A program made the translations under genes and the position numbers. 64,000 nucleotides of DNA from Millisia brevis NBRC 105863 (GTDB lineage Bacteria; Actinomycetota; Actinomycetes; Mycobacteriales; Mycobacteriaceae), in NCBI RefSeq assembly GCF_001552615.1, contig NZ_BCRN01000016.1, forward strand, positions 1 to 64,000, read 5' to 3'. The notes beneath the pieces are model-generated. The model was not told where the DNA came from. It saw only the letters and a program-made list of their open reading frames with translations, and made no database searches. Shown in pieces: positions 34,896 through 44,238 of this stretch (positions are counted from its first letter, which is position 1; every line of letters begins with the position of its first letter).

Positions 34896-35960
34896 CTACT
34901 TGCTCAGGTCGACCAGGATCTTGACCGCGGTCTCGTTGCGCTTGATCAGCGTCTCGAAGCCCTCGTCGATCAGGTTCTCCAGCGCGATCTTGCCGGTGAT
35001 GAACGGGCGCAGATCGACCTTGCCCTCCTTGACGAGCTTGATCGTCTCGGGATGGCTGTTGACGTAGGCGATCGTGCCGCGCAGGTCGATCTCCTTGAGC
35101 ACGAGCTTCTGCATCTCGAGCGACGCGGGGTGGCCCCAGATCGACTCGACGACGATGACACCGGTCGGCTTGATCGCGTCGAACAACGTATCGAGCGCGG
35201 GCTGTACCGACGTGCATTCGAAGCCGACGTCCGCGCCCTTGCCGCCGGTCAACGCCTTGACCTCGGCGACGACGTCGGTGTCGATCGGGTTGAAGACGTG
35301 GGCGGCGACACCGGTGTCGAGTGCCTTCTTGCGGCGCAGCTCGCTCGGCTCGGAGATCGCGACGGTGATGCCCTCGGCCTTGAGCACCGCGGCGGTCAGC
35401 AGACCGATCGGGCCGGCGCCGGTGATCAGCGCGAAGTCGCCGGTCTTGGCGTCGGAGCGCTTGAAGGCGTGGAAGCCGACGGACAGCGGCTCGATGAGCG
35501 CCGCCTCGTCCAGCGGGATATCGCCGACCGGATGTACCCAGCGGCGGGCGACGACGATCTTCTCGGCCAGGCCGCCACCGTGTCCGGCGAGCCCGATGAA
35601 GTTCATATCGTCCGACAGGTGGTACGTGGTGCTGTCCGGGCCGGTGTCGACGCTGTCGCGGATGATGTACGGCTCGACGACGACATGGTCACCGGGAGCG
35701 ATGTCGGTGACGCCCTCACCGACGGCGTAGACGACGCCGGACATCTCGTGACCCATGGTCACCGGGGCCGCTTCACCGGAGATGGGGTGCGGATGGCCGT
35801 GCGGCGGAACGAAGATCGGCCCGTCGAGGTACTCGTGCAGGTCGGTTCCGCAGATACCGCAGAAGGCAACGGAGATTCCCACCGTGCCCGGCTCGACGGT
35901 GGGTTCGGGGATGTCCTCGATTCGGATGTCCCCGCGGTCGTAGTAACGGGCGGCTTTCAT
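34896..35960 (-). CDS. Zinc-dependent alcohol dehydrogenase, butanediol dehydrogenase-like
   Basis: This 354-aa medium-chain dehydrogenase resembles (R,R)-butanediol dehydrogenases: FCGICGTDLHEYLDGPIF with the catalytic zinc Cys, GHEMSG with the His, EPLSVGFHAFKR, and the NAD motif GAGPIGLL. The four-Cys structural zinc lobe is absent, its place being taken by YIIRDSVDTGPDS. It probably interconverts acetoin and butanediol or a similar vicinal diol. It is a single gene closed by the shared terminator at 34839, with a GGTAT-type palindrome upstream. Confidence 0.88.
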   Translation of the reverse strand: MKAARYYDRGDIRIEDIPEPTVEPGTVGISVAFCGICGTDLHEYLDGPIFVPPHGHPHPISGEAAPVTMGHEMSGVVYAVGEGVTDIAPGDHVVVEPYIIRDSVDTGPDSTTYHLSDDMNFIGLAGHGGGLAEKIVVARRWVHPVGDIPLDEAALIEPLSVGFHAFKRSDAKTGDFALITGAGPIGLLTAAVLKAEGITVAISEPSELRRKKALDTGVAAHVFNPIDTDVVAEVKALTGGKGADVGFECTSVQPALDTLFDAIKPTGVIVVESIWGHPASLEMQKLVLKEIDLRGTIAYVNSHPETIKLVKEGKVDLRPFITGKIALENLIDEGFETLIKRNETAVKILVDLSK

Positions 35961-36035
35961 CAGGTCGCTCCTCGTGAATCGTCAGATGCCGGGCGCACCG
36001 GGCTCCCGGATGAGAGGCACCTTCGCCTCCACCTC

Positions 36036-36046
36036 TGGTATTACCA
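36036..36046. promoter_or_regulatory. TGGTATTACCA palindrome
   Basis: An 11-bp perfect palindrome lies 76 bp upstream of the dehydrogenase start. Its form (TGGTA-T-TACCA) is of the kind bound by FadR-subfamily GntR proteins. No GntR gene is encoded nearby. Confidence 0.3.
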
Positions 36047-36092
36047 CCGCTGGTGTCCACTCGCGTTGTGACAATCCGGACCTGTGACGATG

Positions 36093-37175
36093 TCAACGTT
36101 CCGCAGGCGTCGGAAGGACCGTTTCGGCCCGGCGGGCGCCGAGTAATCCGGCGGTCAGCGCGGCCAGCGATTCCCGCAGCGCGACCTCCCCCTCGGTACC
36201 GATCGCGACGACGTTGACGAAGCCGTGCACGTGGCCGGTGACCTCCTGCAGGGTCGCGGCAACTCCGTTGGCCCGCAGCAACTCCGCATAGGCGATCCCC
36301 TCGTCGCGCAGGACGTCGAATCCGGCGACCACCACATGCGCGGGTGCCACCCCGACCACCGACCCGAGCAACGGCGACGCCTGCGGATCGCTCGCCAACT
36401 CCGGATCGCCCAGATAGGTCTGCTTGTACCAATCGGTATTGCTCTCGGTGAGCATGAAGCCACTCGAAAACTGGCTGTACGACTGCCTTTTGACGCTCAT
36501 ATCGGTCGCCGGGTAGTAGAGCAGCTGGAAGTCCGGACCGCCGTCGGGCGCATCGACGGTCGCCTGCGAGACCACCGCCGCCAGGTTGCCGCCCGCCGAG
36601 TCGCCCGCGACGGCGACCACCGAACCCCACAGCGGGTGGCGGCGCACCCACAGATAGGAATCGATCGCGTCGTGCACCGCGGCGGGGAAGGGATGCTCGG
36701 GGGCGAGCCGGTATTCGACGGAGATCACGGTGACGTTGGCATTGGTGGCGATGAATCGACAGGTGGCGTCGGCGGATTCCAGTCCCCCGACCACCCAGCC
36801 ACCACCGTGGTAGTAGACGACGGTGCCGTGTGGTTCGAGCGGCCGCTGCGCGCGGTAGACCCGCGCCGGGACCTGCCCGTCGCGGGTCGGGATGGTGATG
36901 TCCTCGACGTGGTCGACCGGGATGTGGCCGCCGAAGATGCGCGCCTGCAGGTCCATTTCGACGCGCTGGTGTTCCGGATCCGCGGCGGCGAGATCGCGCG
37001 GCGGGGCCAGGTTCGCCAGCCGCAGGAACACCTGTACCTCGGTGAACAGTCGACGTCCGTCGACCTCGATCGGTCGGCCGGCGATCGCCCGGAGTACCGG
37101 GCCCGGCAGGTTCGCCAGCGCGCGCAGCAATCCGCGGGCGACATTTTCCGAAAATGCGGAGACTCGATCGGACAT
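36093..37175 (-). CDS. Alpha/beta hydrolase, hormone-sensitive lipase family
   Basis: This 360-aa esterase of the HSL (LipH/LipN-like) family has the oxyanion motif YHGGGWVVGG, the nucleophile Ser in AGDSAGGNLAA, the Asp in GFDVLRDEG, and the His in GHVHGFVN. It likely hydrolyses short- to medium-chain esters. No signal peptide is seen, so it is cytoplasmic. It is on the same strand as the dehydrogenase and lies 65 bp downstream of pimC, so it may be co-transcribed with pimC. Confidence 0.88.
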   Translation of the reverse strand: MSDRVSAFSENVARGLLRALANLPGPVLRAIAGRPIEVDGRRLFTEVQVFLRLANLAPPRDLAAADPEHQRVEMDLQARIFGGHIPVDHVEDITIPTRDGQVPARVYRAQRPLEPHGTVVYYHGGGWVVGGLESADATCRFIATNANVTVISVEYRLAPEHPFPAAVHDAIDSYLWVRRHPLWGSVVAVAGDSAGGNLAAVVSQATVDAPDGGPDFQLLYYPATDMSVKRQSYSQFSSGFMLTESNTDWYKQTYLGDPELASDPQASPLLGSVVGVAPAHVVVAGFDVLRDEGIAYAELLRANGVAATLQEVTGHVHGFVNVVAIGTEGEVALRESLAALTAGLLGARRAETVLPTPAER

Positions 37176-37240
37176 GGCCGCCTTCTTCCGACTCGCGCGT
37201 ACCGTCGCCGACGGCCGACGGTGCCGAGACTACCCGCCGT

Positions 37241-38359
37241 TCACGCCGACTGCCGGTCCCCCAACGCGGTCAGGGTGCCCCGCGCGGACGCCGACCAACT
37301 GAAGATCTCGGCCCGGCGGCGGGCATCGCGCCGGCGGATGTTCTCGGGTCGTCCGACCACGGTGGTGACCGCGGCCGCGATCGCCACCGGGTCGTTGTCC
37401 GCGCAGGCCCCGCTGTCGTCGGTGAGGATCTCGGTCAACGCCGAGGTCCGGGAGACCACCGCCGGGGTGCCGCAGGCCAGCGCCTCGAGCGCGGCGAGCC
37501 CGAAGGTCTCGTGCGGGCCCGGCGCGAGGGCGACGTCCGCGGAGGCCAGCAGCCCCGCGACCACCGCACGGTCGGTCACGAAGCCGGTGAAGTCGACCGG
37601 CAGCCGGGCCGCGCGCCGTTCGAGGCGGCGACGCATCGGGCCATCACCGACGACCAGCAGCCGCGCGTCGATACCCGAGTCACGCAGTGCGGCAACGGTG
37701 TCGATGCTGCGGTCGGCGCATTTCTCCACCGACAGCCGACCGCAGTGGACCAGCAGGAGTTGCTCGTCGCGCACCCAGCGGCGGCGGATGTCGGCGTTGT
37801 AGCGGCTCGGGTGGAACAGGTCGAGGTCGACGCCGAGCGGGACGGTGACGACGTTCGGCGCGTCGATGCGCTCGAACTCCTCGCGCGCGAAGTCCGTGGT
37901 GCACAGCACGACGTCGTAGTCGCGCGCCGATCGCCGGTTGGCGACGTCGGCGAATCGGCGGGCGGCGCCGGCGGGCAGCAGCTGTCCGGCGATCCGGTCG
38001 AGCCGCTCGTGGGAGATCATCACGGTGCGCACCCCGTGCCGCGACCCCCAGCGCCCCAGCGAACGCAGGGTGAACCGGTCGGACACCTCGATCGCGTCCG
38101 GACGCAGCTGTTCGAGGGTGGCGACCACCGGCTGCGGCAGCACGGCCCGGTAGCCACCGGTGAACGGGATGCGGCGGGCGGGCACCTCGATGCGCACCAC
38201 CCCGGAGGGCAGTCGGACCTGCCGGTGGGTCGGGCCCGGCACGATCAGGTACGCCTCGTGTCCCGCAGCGCAGTACTCCGCGCCGAGCCGGTCGACCGCC
38301 GTGCGCAGACCGCCCGATCGCGGTCCGTAGAAGTTCGCCACCTGGACGACCCGCATCAT
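37241..38359 (-). CDS. pimC: GDP-mannose-dependent mannosyltransferase PimC
   Basis: This GT4-family (GT-B fold) glycosyltransferase of 372 aa closely resembles PimC of M. tuberculosis CDC1551, which adds the third mannose to phosphatidylinositol dimannoside. It shows the start MRVVQVANFYGPRSGGLRTA, MISHERLDRIAGQLLP, the donor-site TVPLGVDLDLF, CGRLSVEK and the EX7E motif HETFGLAALEAL. Two adjacent ATGs (38359, 38356) are possible starts. It diverges from a DrrAB-type transporter. Its activity in this organism is inferred from similarity. Confidence 0.88.
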   Translation of the reverse strand: MMRVVQVANFYGPRSGGLRTAVDRLGAEYCAAGHEAYLIVPGPTHRQVRLPSGVVRIEVPARRIPFTGGYRAVLPQPVVATLEQLRPDAIEVSDRFTLRSLGRWGSRHGVRTVMISHERLDRIAGQLLPAGAARRFADVANRRSARDYDVVLCTTDFAREEFERIDAPNVVTVPLGVDLDLFHPSRYNADIRRRWVRDEQLLLVHCGRLSVEKCADRSIDTVAALRDSGIDARLLVVGDGPMRRRLERRAARLPVDFTGFVTDRAVVAGLLASADVALAPGPHETFGLAALEALACGTPAVVSRTSALTEILTDDSGACADNDPVAIAAAVTTVVGRPENIRRRDARRRAEIFSWSASARGTLTALGDRQSA

Positions 38360-38509
38360 GGGCCCATCAGACCCGGTGGGCGTGTGCGATCCCCAACGCT
38401 GCGCCGACCGGCCCCTGACCGATAGGTGAACACTGTCCGGTACCGCGCCGCCGTCCGGTCGCACCCCGTACATGCCCCTTTCACCTGCGGTGATACCGAC
38501 CGCAGCGGC

Positions 38510-38531
38510 GCTGAAACCGGGCTGAAACCGG
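38510..38531. repeat. Tandem 11-bp repeat upstream of the ABC transporter
   Basis: Two perfect head-to-tail copies of GCTGAAACCGG lie 20 bp before the ABC transporter start, in the region shared with pimC. They could be regulator half-sites. Confidence 0.45.
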
Positions 38532-38550
38532 ACGGCGGCAGGGTGGTGGC

Positions 38551-39543
38551 ATGACATCGATCGATGACTCAGCCGCGGTGATGGCCCGCGGGCTGGTGAA
38601 GACCTTCGGCGCCAACCGCGCCGTCGACGCCATCGACCTCGAGGTGCGTCGTGGCGAGATCTTCGGCGTCCTCGGTCCGAACGGCGCGGGCAAGACCACG
38701 ATGGTCCGCATGCTCGCCACCCTGCTCCCGATCGATGGCGGCCGGGCGTCGGTGCTCGGGCACGACGTCGCGCACGAGGCCCACATCGTGCGCCAGTTGA
38801 TCGGCTTGACCGGCCAGTACGCATCGGTCGACGAGGATCTGACCGGTTCGGAGAATCTGCGGCTCTTCGGCCGGCTGCGCGGACTGTCCCGTTCGGCCGC
38901 GCGCGGTCGCGCCGAGACCCTGCTCGAGCAATTCGGGCTCTCCGACGCGGCCGGACGCCCGGCGCGCACCTATTCCGGCGGTATGCGTCGGCGCCTCGAC
39001 CTCGCCGCCAGCCTGATCACCCGGCCGCCGGTGATCTTCCTGGACGAGCCGACCACCGGCCTCGATCCGCGCACCCGCGGGCAGATGTGGACGACGATCC
39101 GCACCCTGGTCGACGAGGGCGCCACCATCGTGTTGACCACCCAGTACCTCGACGAGGCCGACCAGCTCGCCGACCGCATCGCGGTGATCGATCACGGCAC
39201 CAAGGTCGCCGAGGGTACCCCCGACCAGCTGAAGACCCTGGTGGGCTCCTCGACCCTGCAGCTGACGCTGACCGATCCGATGCAGCTGTCCGCGGCGGCG
39301 TCGGTGCTGCAACAGGTGATCGGGGAAACCCCCGCTCCCACACCGGAGCTGGTGCGGCTGACGGTGCCGCTCGCCGACGCCGACCGGACCGCCGACGCGT
39401 TGATCGCCCTGCGCGAGAACGGGATCGGCGTCGAATCCCTGGCCGTACAGAAGCCGAGTCTCGACGAGGTCTTCCTCGCCCTGACCGGCAAGGACACCGA
39501 ACCGTCCGCAACGGACGTTCAGACCCGGAAGGAGGTCGCGTGA
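38551..39543 (+). CDS. ABC transporter ATP-binding protein, DrrA type
   Basis: This 330-aa ATPase has Walker A LGPNGAGKTT (residues 41-50), the signature YSGGMRRRLDLA, Walker B VIFLDEPTTGLD, and the C-terminal extension typical of daunorubicin-resistance DrrA proteins. It powers export of a lipid or antibiotic with the membrane partner encoded next (TGATG overlap). AGGGTGG lies before the ATG. The substrate is unknown. Confidence 0.92.
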   Translation: MTSIDDSAAVMARGLVKTFGANRAVDAIDLEVRRGEIFGVLGPNGAGKTTMVRMLATLLPIDGGRASVLGHDVAHEAHIVRQLIGLTGQYASVDEDLTGSENLRLFGRLRGLSRSAARGRAETLLEQFGLSDAAGRPARTYSGGMRRRLDLAASLITRPPVIFLDEPTTGLDPRTRGQMWTTIRTLVDEGATIVLTTQYLDEADQLADRIAVIDHGTKVAEGTPDQLKTLVGSSTLQLTLTDPMQLSAAASVLQQVIGETPAPTPELVRLTVPLADADRTADALIALRENGIGVESLAVQKPSLDEVFLALTGKDTEPSATDVQTRKEVA

Positions 39544-40373
39544 TGACCGCGGTCGACGTGCGCGAATCGGTACAACCCAGCCCCCCTGTCGTCGATCTCT
39601 CGCGCGGCCCCAGCCTGCGCGATTCGGCGAGTCAGACCGTCGACATGGCCTGGCGCGCGCTGATCAAGATGCGTCGCAAGCCCGAACAGTTCATCGACGT
39701 CGCGGTGATGCCGATCCTGTTCACGGTGATGTTCGCCTACGTCTTCGGCGGGGCGATCAGCGGTGACGTCAGCGACTATCTGCCGCTGATGATTCCGGGC
39801 ATCCTCGCCCAGACGGTGCTGATCGCCTCGATGACGACCGGCACCCAGCTTCGCGACGACATGGACAAGGGCGTCACCGACCGGTTCCGCTCCTTCCCGA
39901 TGTCCCGCCTGGCGCCGCTGGCCGGTCCGATGCTCGCCGACGTGCTGCGGTACGCGATCGCGATCGTGCTGACCTTCTCCACCGGTTGGGTGATGGGCTA
40001 CCGCCCCGACGGCGGGATCTTCGGGGTGCTCGGCGCGAGTGCGCTGCTGATCATCGCGGGCTGGTCGCTCGGCTGGGTGTTCTGCTGGATCGGGTCGATC
40101 GCCCGGTCGGCGCAGAGCGTGCAGGGCCTGTCGATGATGATCATGTTCCCGTTGACATTCCTGTCGAACGCCTTCGTCCCGACCGACACGATGCCGGGCT
40201 GGCTCAAGGCCTTCGCCGACATCAACCCGGTGTCGTTCATCGTCACCGCGGTGCGGGATCTGGCCAACAACGGCACGGTGACCGGCGCGGTCGGCTGGTC
40301 GCTGGTGGCCTGCGCCGCGCTGATCGCGGTCTTCGCCCCGCTGGCGATGATCGGCTACAGCCGGGCCCGCTGA
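39543..40373 (+). CDS. ABC-2 type permease, DrrB type
   Basis: This 276-aa membrane partner of the preceding ATPase has six helices with the ABC-2 signature region (DRFRSFPMSRLAPLAGPMLAD) and LTFLSNAFVPTDTMPGWL, as in DrrB. Its start shares bases with the DrrA stop (TGATG). It ends 8 bp before the convergent regulator gene. Confidence 0.92.
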   Translation: MTAVDVRESVQPSPPVVDLSRGPSLRDSASQTVDMAWRALIKMRRKPEQFIDVAVMPILFTVMFAYVFGGAISGDVSDYLPLMIPGILAQTVLIASMTTGTQLRDDMDKGVTDRFRSFPMSRLAPLAGPMLADVLRYAIAIVLTFSTGWVMGYRPDGGIFGVLGASALLIIAGWSLGWVFCWIGSIARSAQSVQGLSMMIMFPLTFLSNAFVPTDTMPGWLKAFADINPVSFIVTAVRDLANNGTVTGAVGWSLVACAALIAVFAPLAMIGYSRAR

Positions 40374-40380
40374 GCGGATG

Positions 40381-43300
40381 TCAGTCGGGGGGCAGGGCGG
40401 CGAGCACCTCGGCCAGACGCTCGAGCAACCCCGCGGTATCCACCCCGTCCACCTCGTCCCGGGCGCGTGCGAGCGCGCCCGGGATGTGGTGGTCGAGCAG
40501 GGCGACGCCCGCCGACCAGTCCGGGATCAGACTGGGCCGGCCGTACCCCATGCGATCGGCCAGCGCCACCAGCGCGGCCGCGTGCTCGGGGGCACAGCGC
40601 CGACGGGTGGCACCCCACAGGCCGAGGGCGAAGGCCGCGACGCCGGCGACCGGATAGTCGACCGCGTCGTCGCGCGGGATGCCGGCGGCCAGGTCGCGGC
40701 GCACCCGCCGCCACAGGTCGTCCCCGTCGGTTCCGGTCTCCACCCGCGCCGCCGCGGCCAGGGCGATCGCGCCGGCGGAGAGCACCAACCACGGTTTCAC
40801 CGGACCGATGAGCTCGGCGACGATCGGCAGATGGTTGTCGATCTCGTGCAGCACGCGACGCCGCAGATCGCGGGCGGCGGCGAAGTCGCCGGACGCGGCG
40901 CTGACCTCGGCGAGCCAGCCCTCCCGCGCCCCGATCGCCCAGAGGCTGCCGCGCAACCCCTGGGCGCGTTCGCCGAGCACCCGTTCCATCAGCGCATCGG
41001 CGTCGGTGGTGCGACCGGCGGCCAATTCGGCCATCGCGATCACCGGGAGCAGATCCTCGTGGGCGTACCGGGCACCGAGGTCCTCGAGGATCGTCAGGGC
41101 GCGGCGGGCATCGATCGCCGCCTCGGCGAACCGGCCGACCTGCTGGAGCATCGCGGCGCGGGTGCGCAGCAGGTCCGCGCCGGCGGCCGGGCCGTCGAGC
41201 GCCGGATCGTGCAGGTCGATCGACCCGTCGATGATCTCGATCGCGGTCGTGACATCCCCGCGGCTCTCCGCGCGGTGGCACCACCAGCGGCGGGCGACCA
41301 GCGCGACCTGGCGACGCGGATCGCGGGCCAGCCGGGTGAGCAGCTCCTCGAGGCGATCGACACCCCCGGTCGGCCCGGTGTCGTCCGCCTCGATCGCGGC
41401 GAGCACGACGATCGCGAAGGCGGAGGTATGCGGGTCACTGCCGGGGCCGAGGGCACGCAGGGTGTCCCGCCCGCGGTCCGAGGGCCGATCGCGCAGCATC
41501 ACGTCGAAGGTCAGCGAGATCGACAGCACCTCGCGCGCGGCATCGAGCGACTCGGCCGGTAGGTCGACCCCGGCGGCCGGGTCGGGTCCGATGATCGTAT
41601 CGACCACCGTTCCCAACAGGTCGAACATCCGCTGGGTATCGCCGTCGACATCCCAGAAGGTGAACAGCGCGGCCGCGATCTCGGCGACCGCCTGCCGGGC
41701 GCCGGTCCCCTCGCCGACGGCGGCCAACGCGGCGAGCAGTTCGGTGATCAGGTTGGTCTGTTCGGCGCGCACGCTCGCGACGGCCGACGCCTGCTTCGGT
41801 CCGGACAGCAGCGGGCGGATCATCCGCGAGAAGTGCGTGGCCCAGGTGCGCAGGGCCGCCGCGGCGACGTCGCGCTCGTCGGCGTCGGCCAGGCGGTCGC
41901 GCCCGAACTCGCGGACGGTCTCGAGCATGCGGAAGCGCATCGTCGCGTCGTCGACGACCGTCAGCAACGATTGTTCGATCAGGCGTTGGATCAGATCGGT
42001 CGCCGCGACCGGGTCCGCCGGCGTCGGCTCGTCGGTGGAGAACGCCGCCAGATAGTCGGCGGCCGCGTCGAGGGTGAACCCGTCGTGGAAGACCGATAGC
42101 CGCGCCAACGCGGTGCGATCGTTGGGCGACAGCAGATTCCACGACCAATCGATCACCGCCTGCAGGGTGCGGTGCCGATCGGGCACCGAGCGGTCGCCCG
42201 CCCGCAGCAGGGTGAACCGCTCGTCGATGCGCGCCAGGATCTGCTCCGGGGACAGCACCCGCACCCGGGCGGCCGCGAGTTCGATCGCCAACGGCAAACC
42301 GTCCAGCCGCTCGACCAGCGTCGCGACCACCGCGGGATCGAGCGGCACGTTCGGCCGGGCGGCGCGGGCGCGCTCGGTGAACAGGCGCACCCCGCTGTCC
42401 TCGTCGAGCTGGGCGGGCAGATAGCAGTACTCGGCGGAGATCGACAGCGGCGCGCGGGAGGTGGACAGCACGGTCAGCTCCGGCAGGTTGGCGGTCAACA
42501 CCCCGACCGCCTCGGCGACCGTGTCGATGATCTGCTCGCAGTTGTCCAGGATCAGCAGGGTCGGGGGGCCGGCGAGCAGCTCGAGGACGCGGCCGCGCGG
42601 ATCGATATCGGCACGCATCGGCCGCCCGCGCGGCGTGGATTCCGCGGTGCCCAGGGCCGCCCCGAGCGTCGGCCAGAACGCCTCCGGGGTGCGGGCGCCG
42701 ACCAATTCGACCAGGTGCACCACCGGCTGCTCGGCGGCGCGAGCCACCACATGGGCCAGCCGGGTCTTGCCGAGACCACCGGGACCGAGAATCGTCACGA
42801 CCCTGCGGGTGCGAACCAGCCGATCGAGCGCGGCGATATCCGCCGCGCGCCCGACCAATTCGGTGGCGTCCTGCTGGATTCCGGTGCGCACCGGCCGATC
42901 GGCGGCCAACAACTGCGCGTGGGCGCTCCGGACGACCGGAGCCGGGTCGGTCCCCCAGCGGTCGGCCAGGACGGCCCGATAGCGCGCGTACCGCTGCAAC
43001 GCGGACGGTATCCCCCGTTGCGCGGCGGTACTTTTCAGTATCGCGACCGCCACCCGGTCCTCGCGCAGCGCGTCCTCGTCGGTCAACAGATCGAGCGCCT
43101 CGGCGTGCGCGCCGAGGCGGGAGGCGCCGATACCGGCCAGCACCCGGCAGCGATCGGACGCGGCGGCCGCCGCCAGGCGCAACCGACCGAGGCTGGTATC
43201 GGAGTCGCCCCCGTCGCCGGTCGGTACCGCCAGCGCCTCGCGAGCCAAGGTGCGCGCCCGGGCCCACTCGTCGGCGGCCGCCGCCGCTGCCGCCCGATCG

Positions 43301-43596
43301 GCACGGTCGAGCAGGGTCAGCACGTCGACATCGTCCGCGGTGAGCGCGAGACGGTAGCCGTCGCCGACCCGCTCGAGCACGCTCGCGTCGGTGGCCTTGC
43401 GCGCCCGGACGGCCACCACCTGGAGGGCCTTGGCGGCGTTGTCGGGGGCGCCGTCCGGCCAGATCTGCTCGATCAGTCGATCCGCGGAGGCCGGGCTGGT
43501 CTCGATGATCGCCGCCAGCAGGGTGCGCTGGCGTTCACCGGGAACGGGCACGCCCCGCCAGCGCACGTCGTCGAGCACCTCGAGCGGGAACGTCAC
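40381..43596 (-). CDS. AfsR/SARP-like regulator with NB-ARC ATPase and TPR region
   Basis: This protein of about 1071 aa has an N-terminal winged helix (RGVPVPGERQRTLLAA to GDGYRLAL) and a bacterial transcriptional activation domain, then an NB-ARC-like ATPase with Walker A ILGPGGLGKTRLA around residue 262 and LLILDNCEQI, then long helical repeats. It resembles AfsR-type activators of secondary metabolism and Mtb Rv0890c-like proteins. GTG at 43596 is chosen because the wHTH begins there; an upstream start at 43647 is possible. It converges on the DrrAB-type genes, whose control it may share. Target genes are unknown. Confidence 0.85.
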   Translation of the reverse strand: MTFPLEVLDDVRWRGVPVPGERQRTLLAAIIETSPASADRLIEQIWPDGAPDNAAKALQVVAVRARKATDASVLERVGDGYRLALTADDVDVLTLLDRADRAAAAAAADEWARARTLAREALAVPTGDGGDSDTSLGRLRLAAAAASDRCRVLAGIGASRLGAHAEALDLLTDEDALREDRVAVAILKSTAAQRGIPSALQRYARYRAVLADRWGTDPAPVVRSAHAQLLAADRPVRTGIQQDATELVGRAADIAALDRLVRTRRVVTILGPGGLGKTRLAHVVARAAEQPVVHLVELVGARTPEAFWPTLGAALGTAESTPRGRPMRADIDPRGRVLELLAGPPTLLILDNCEQIIDTVAEAVGVLTANLPELTVLSTSRAPLSISAEYCYLPAQLDEDSGVRLFTERARAARPNVPLDPAVVATLVERLDGLPLAIELAAARVRVLSPEQILARIDERFTLLRAGDRSVPDRHRTLQAVIDWSWNLLSPNDRTALARLSVFHDGFTLDAAADYLAAFSTDEPTPADPVAATDLIQRLIEQSLLTVVDDATMRFRMLETVREFGRDRLADADERDVAAAALRTWATHFSRMIRPLLSGPKQASAVASVRAEQTNLITELLAALAAVGEGTGARQAVAEIAAALFTFWDVDGDTQRMFDLLGTVVDTIIGPDPAAGVDLPAESLDAAREVLSISLTFDVMLRDRPSDRGRDTLRALGPGSDPHTSAFAIVVLAAIEADDTGPTGGVDRLEELLTRLARDPRRQVALVARRWWCHRAESRGDVTTAIEIIDGSIDLHDPALDGPAAGADLLRTRAAMLQQVGRFAEAAIDARRALTILEDLGARYAHEDLLPVIAMAELAAGRTTDADALMERVLGERAQGLRGSLWAIGAREGWLAEVSAASGDFAAARDLRRRVLHEIDNHLPIVAELIGPVKPWLVLSAGAIALAAAARVETGTDGDDLWRRVRRDLAAGIPRDDAVDYPVAGVAAFALGLWGATRRRCAPEHAAALVALADRMGYGRPSLIPDWSAGVALLDHHIPGALARARDEVDGVDTAGLLERLAEVLAALPPD

Positions 43597-43649
43597 AGGC
43601 CAAGGATACGAAGACCCGCCCCGCCACCGGGGTCCGACGCCGGGCACAT

Positions 43650-43678
43650 TTGGACGCAGAAACGTTTTTACGTATTAT
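43650..43678 (+). promoter_or_regulatory. Sigma-A-type promoter of the winged-helix/beta-lactamase-like operon
   Basis: TTGGAC (43650-43655) and TATTAT (43673-43678) are exactly 17 bp apart, 7 bp before the ATG at 43686, so the transcript is probably leaderless. ACGTTTTTACGT within the spacer is an inverted repeat that the encoded regulator could bind. Confidence 0.7.
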
Positions 43679-43685
43679 CGACGTC

Positions 43686-44213
43686 ATGACCGATCCCGAT
43701 GCCCGGCTCGCAGCGCTCGAAACGGCGGTGGCGAACCTGACCAGTCGGCTCGACGCCCTCGCACCGGCGCAGTCCGCGCCGGCGGTCGATCATCCCGTCG
43801 AGACCATGTCCGACAGCCTCGACCTGTGGCTGCTGGACAACCTGCGCAGCCGGATGCCCGACGGCGCGATCAGCTACGGCGGTATCGCGACCGTCGGCGA
43901 CGAGCCGGTGCACTGGCAATGGACGGTCCCCTCCGCGCCGCTGCTGGACGAGGACTGGTCACAGTCGGCGGATCGTATTGCCGCGCTGTCGCATCCGGTC
44001 CGACTGCGGTTGCTGCAGCGGGTGCTGCACGGCACGACCAAGACCGCCGACCTCGGCGACGATCCCGAGCTGGGGACCACCGGGCAGTTGCATCACCACC
44101 TGCGCACCCTGGTGTCGGCGGGTTGGCTGCAGACCCGCCGCCGCGGCCACTATCACGTGCCGCGCGAACGGGTGATCCCCCTGCTCGTCGTCCTGACGGC
44201 CGCCGCCGCCTGA
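43686..44213 (+). CDS. ArsR-like winged-helix regulator
   Basis: This 175-aa protein has an N-terminal helical stretch (LAALETAVANLTSRLDAL, possible coiled coil), a middle segment rich in Trp and Asp, and a C-terminal winged helix (RIAALSHPVRLRLLQRVL, GTTGQLHHHLRTLVSAGWL). The HPVRLRLL helix is typical of ArsR-type repressors. It is followed 25 bp later by a beta-lactamase-like gene. A 12-residue upstream extension (43650) overlaps the promoter and is unlikely. Confidence 0.82.
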   Translation: MTDPDARLAALETAVANLTSRLDALAPAQSAPAVDHPVETMSDSLDLWLLDNLRSRMPDGAISYGGIATVGDEPVHWQWTVPSAPLLDEDWSQSADRIAALSHPVRLRLLQRVLHGTTKTADLGDDPELGTTGQLHHHLRTLVSAGWLQTRRRGHYHVPRERVIPLLVVLTAAAA

Positions 44214-44238
44214 ACAAACCGCACAGGAAGGAAACGGC

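Noticed and set aside
37241-38359. MgtA/PimB as the identity of the glycosyltransferase
   Set aside because: MgtA has a different N-terminus; the segments MRVVQVANFYGPRSGG and MISHERLD match PimC.
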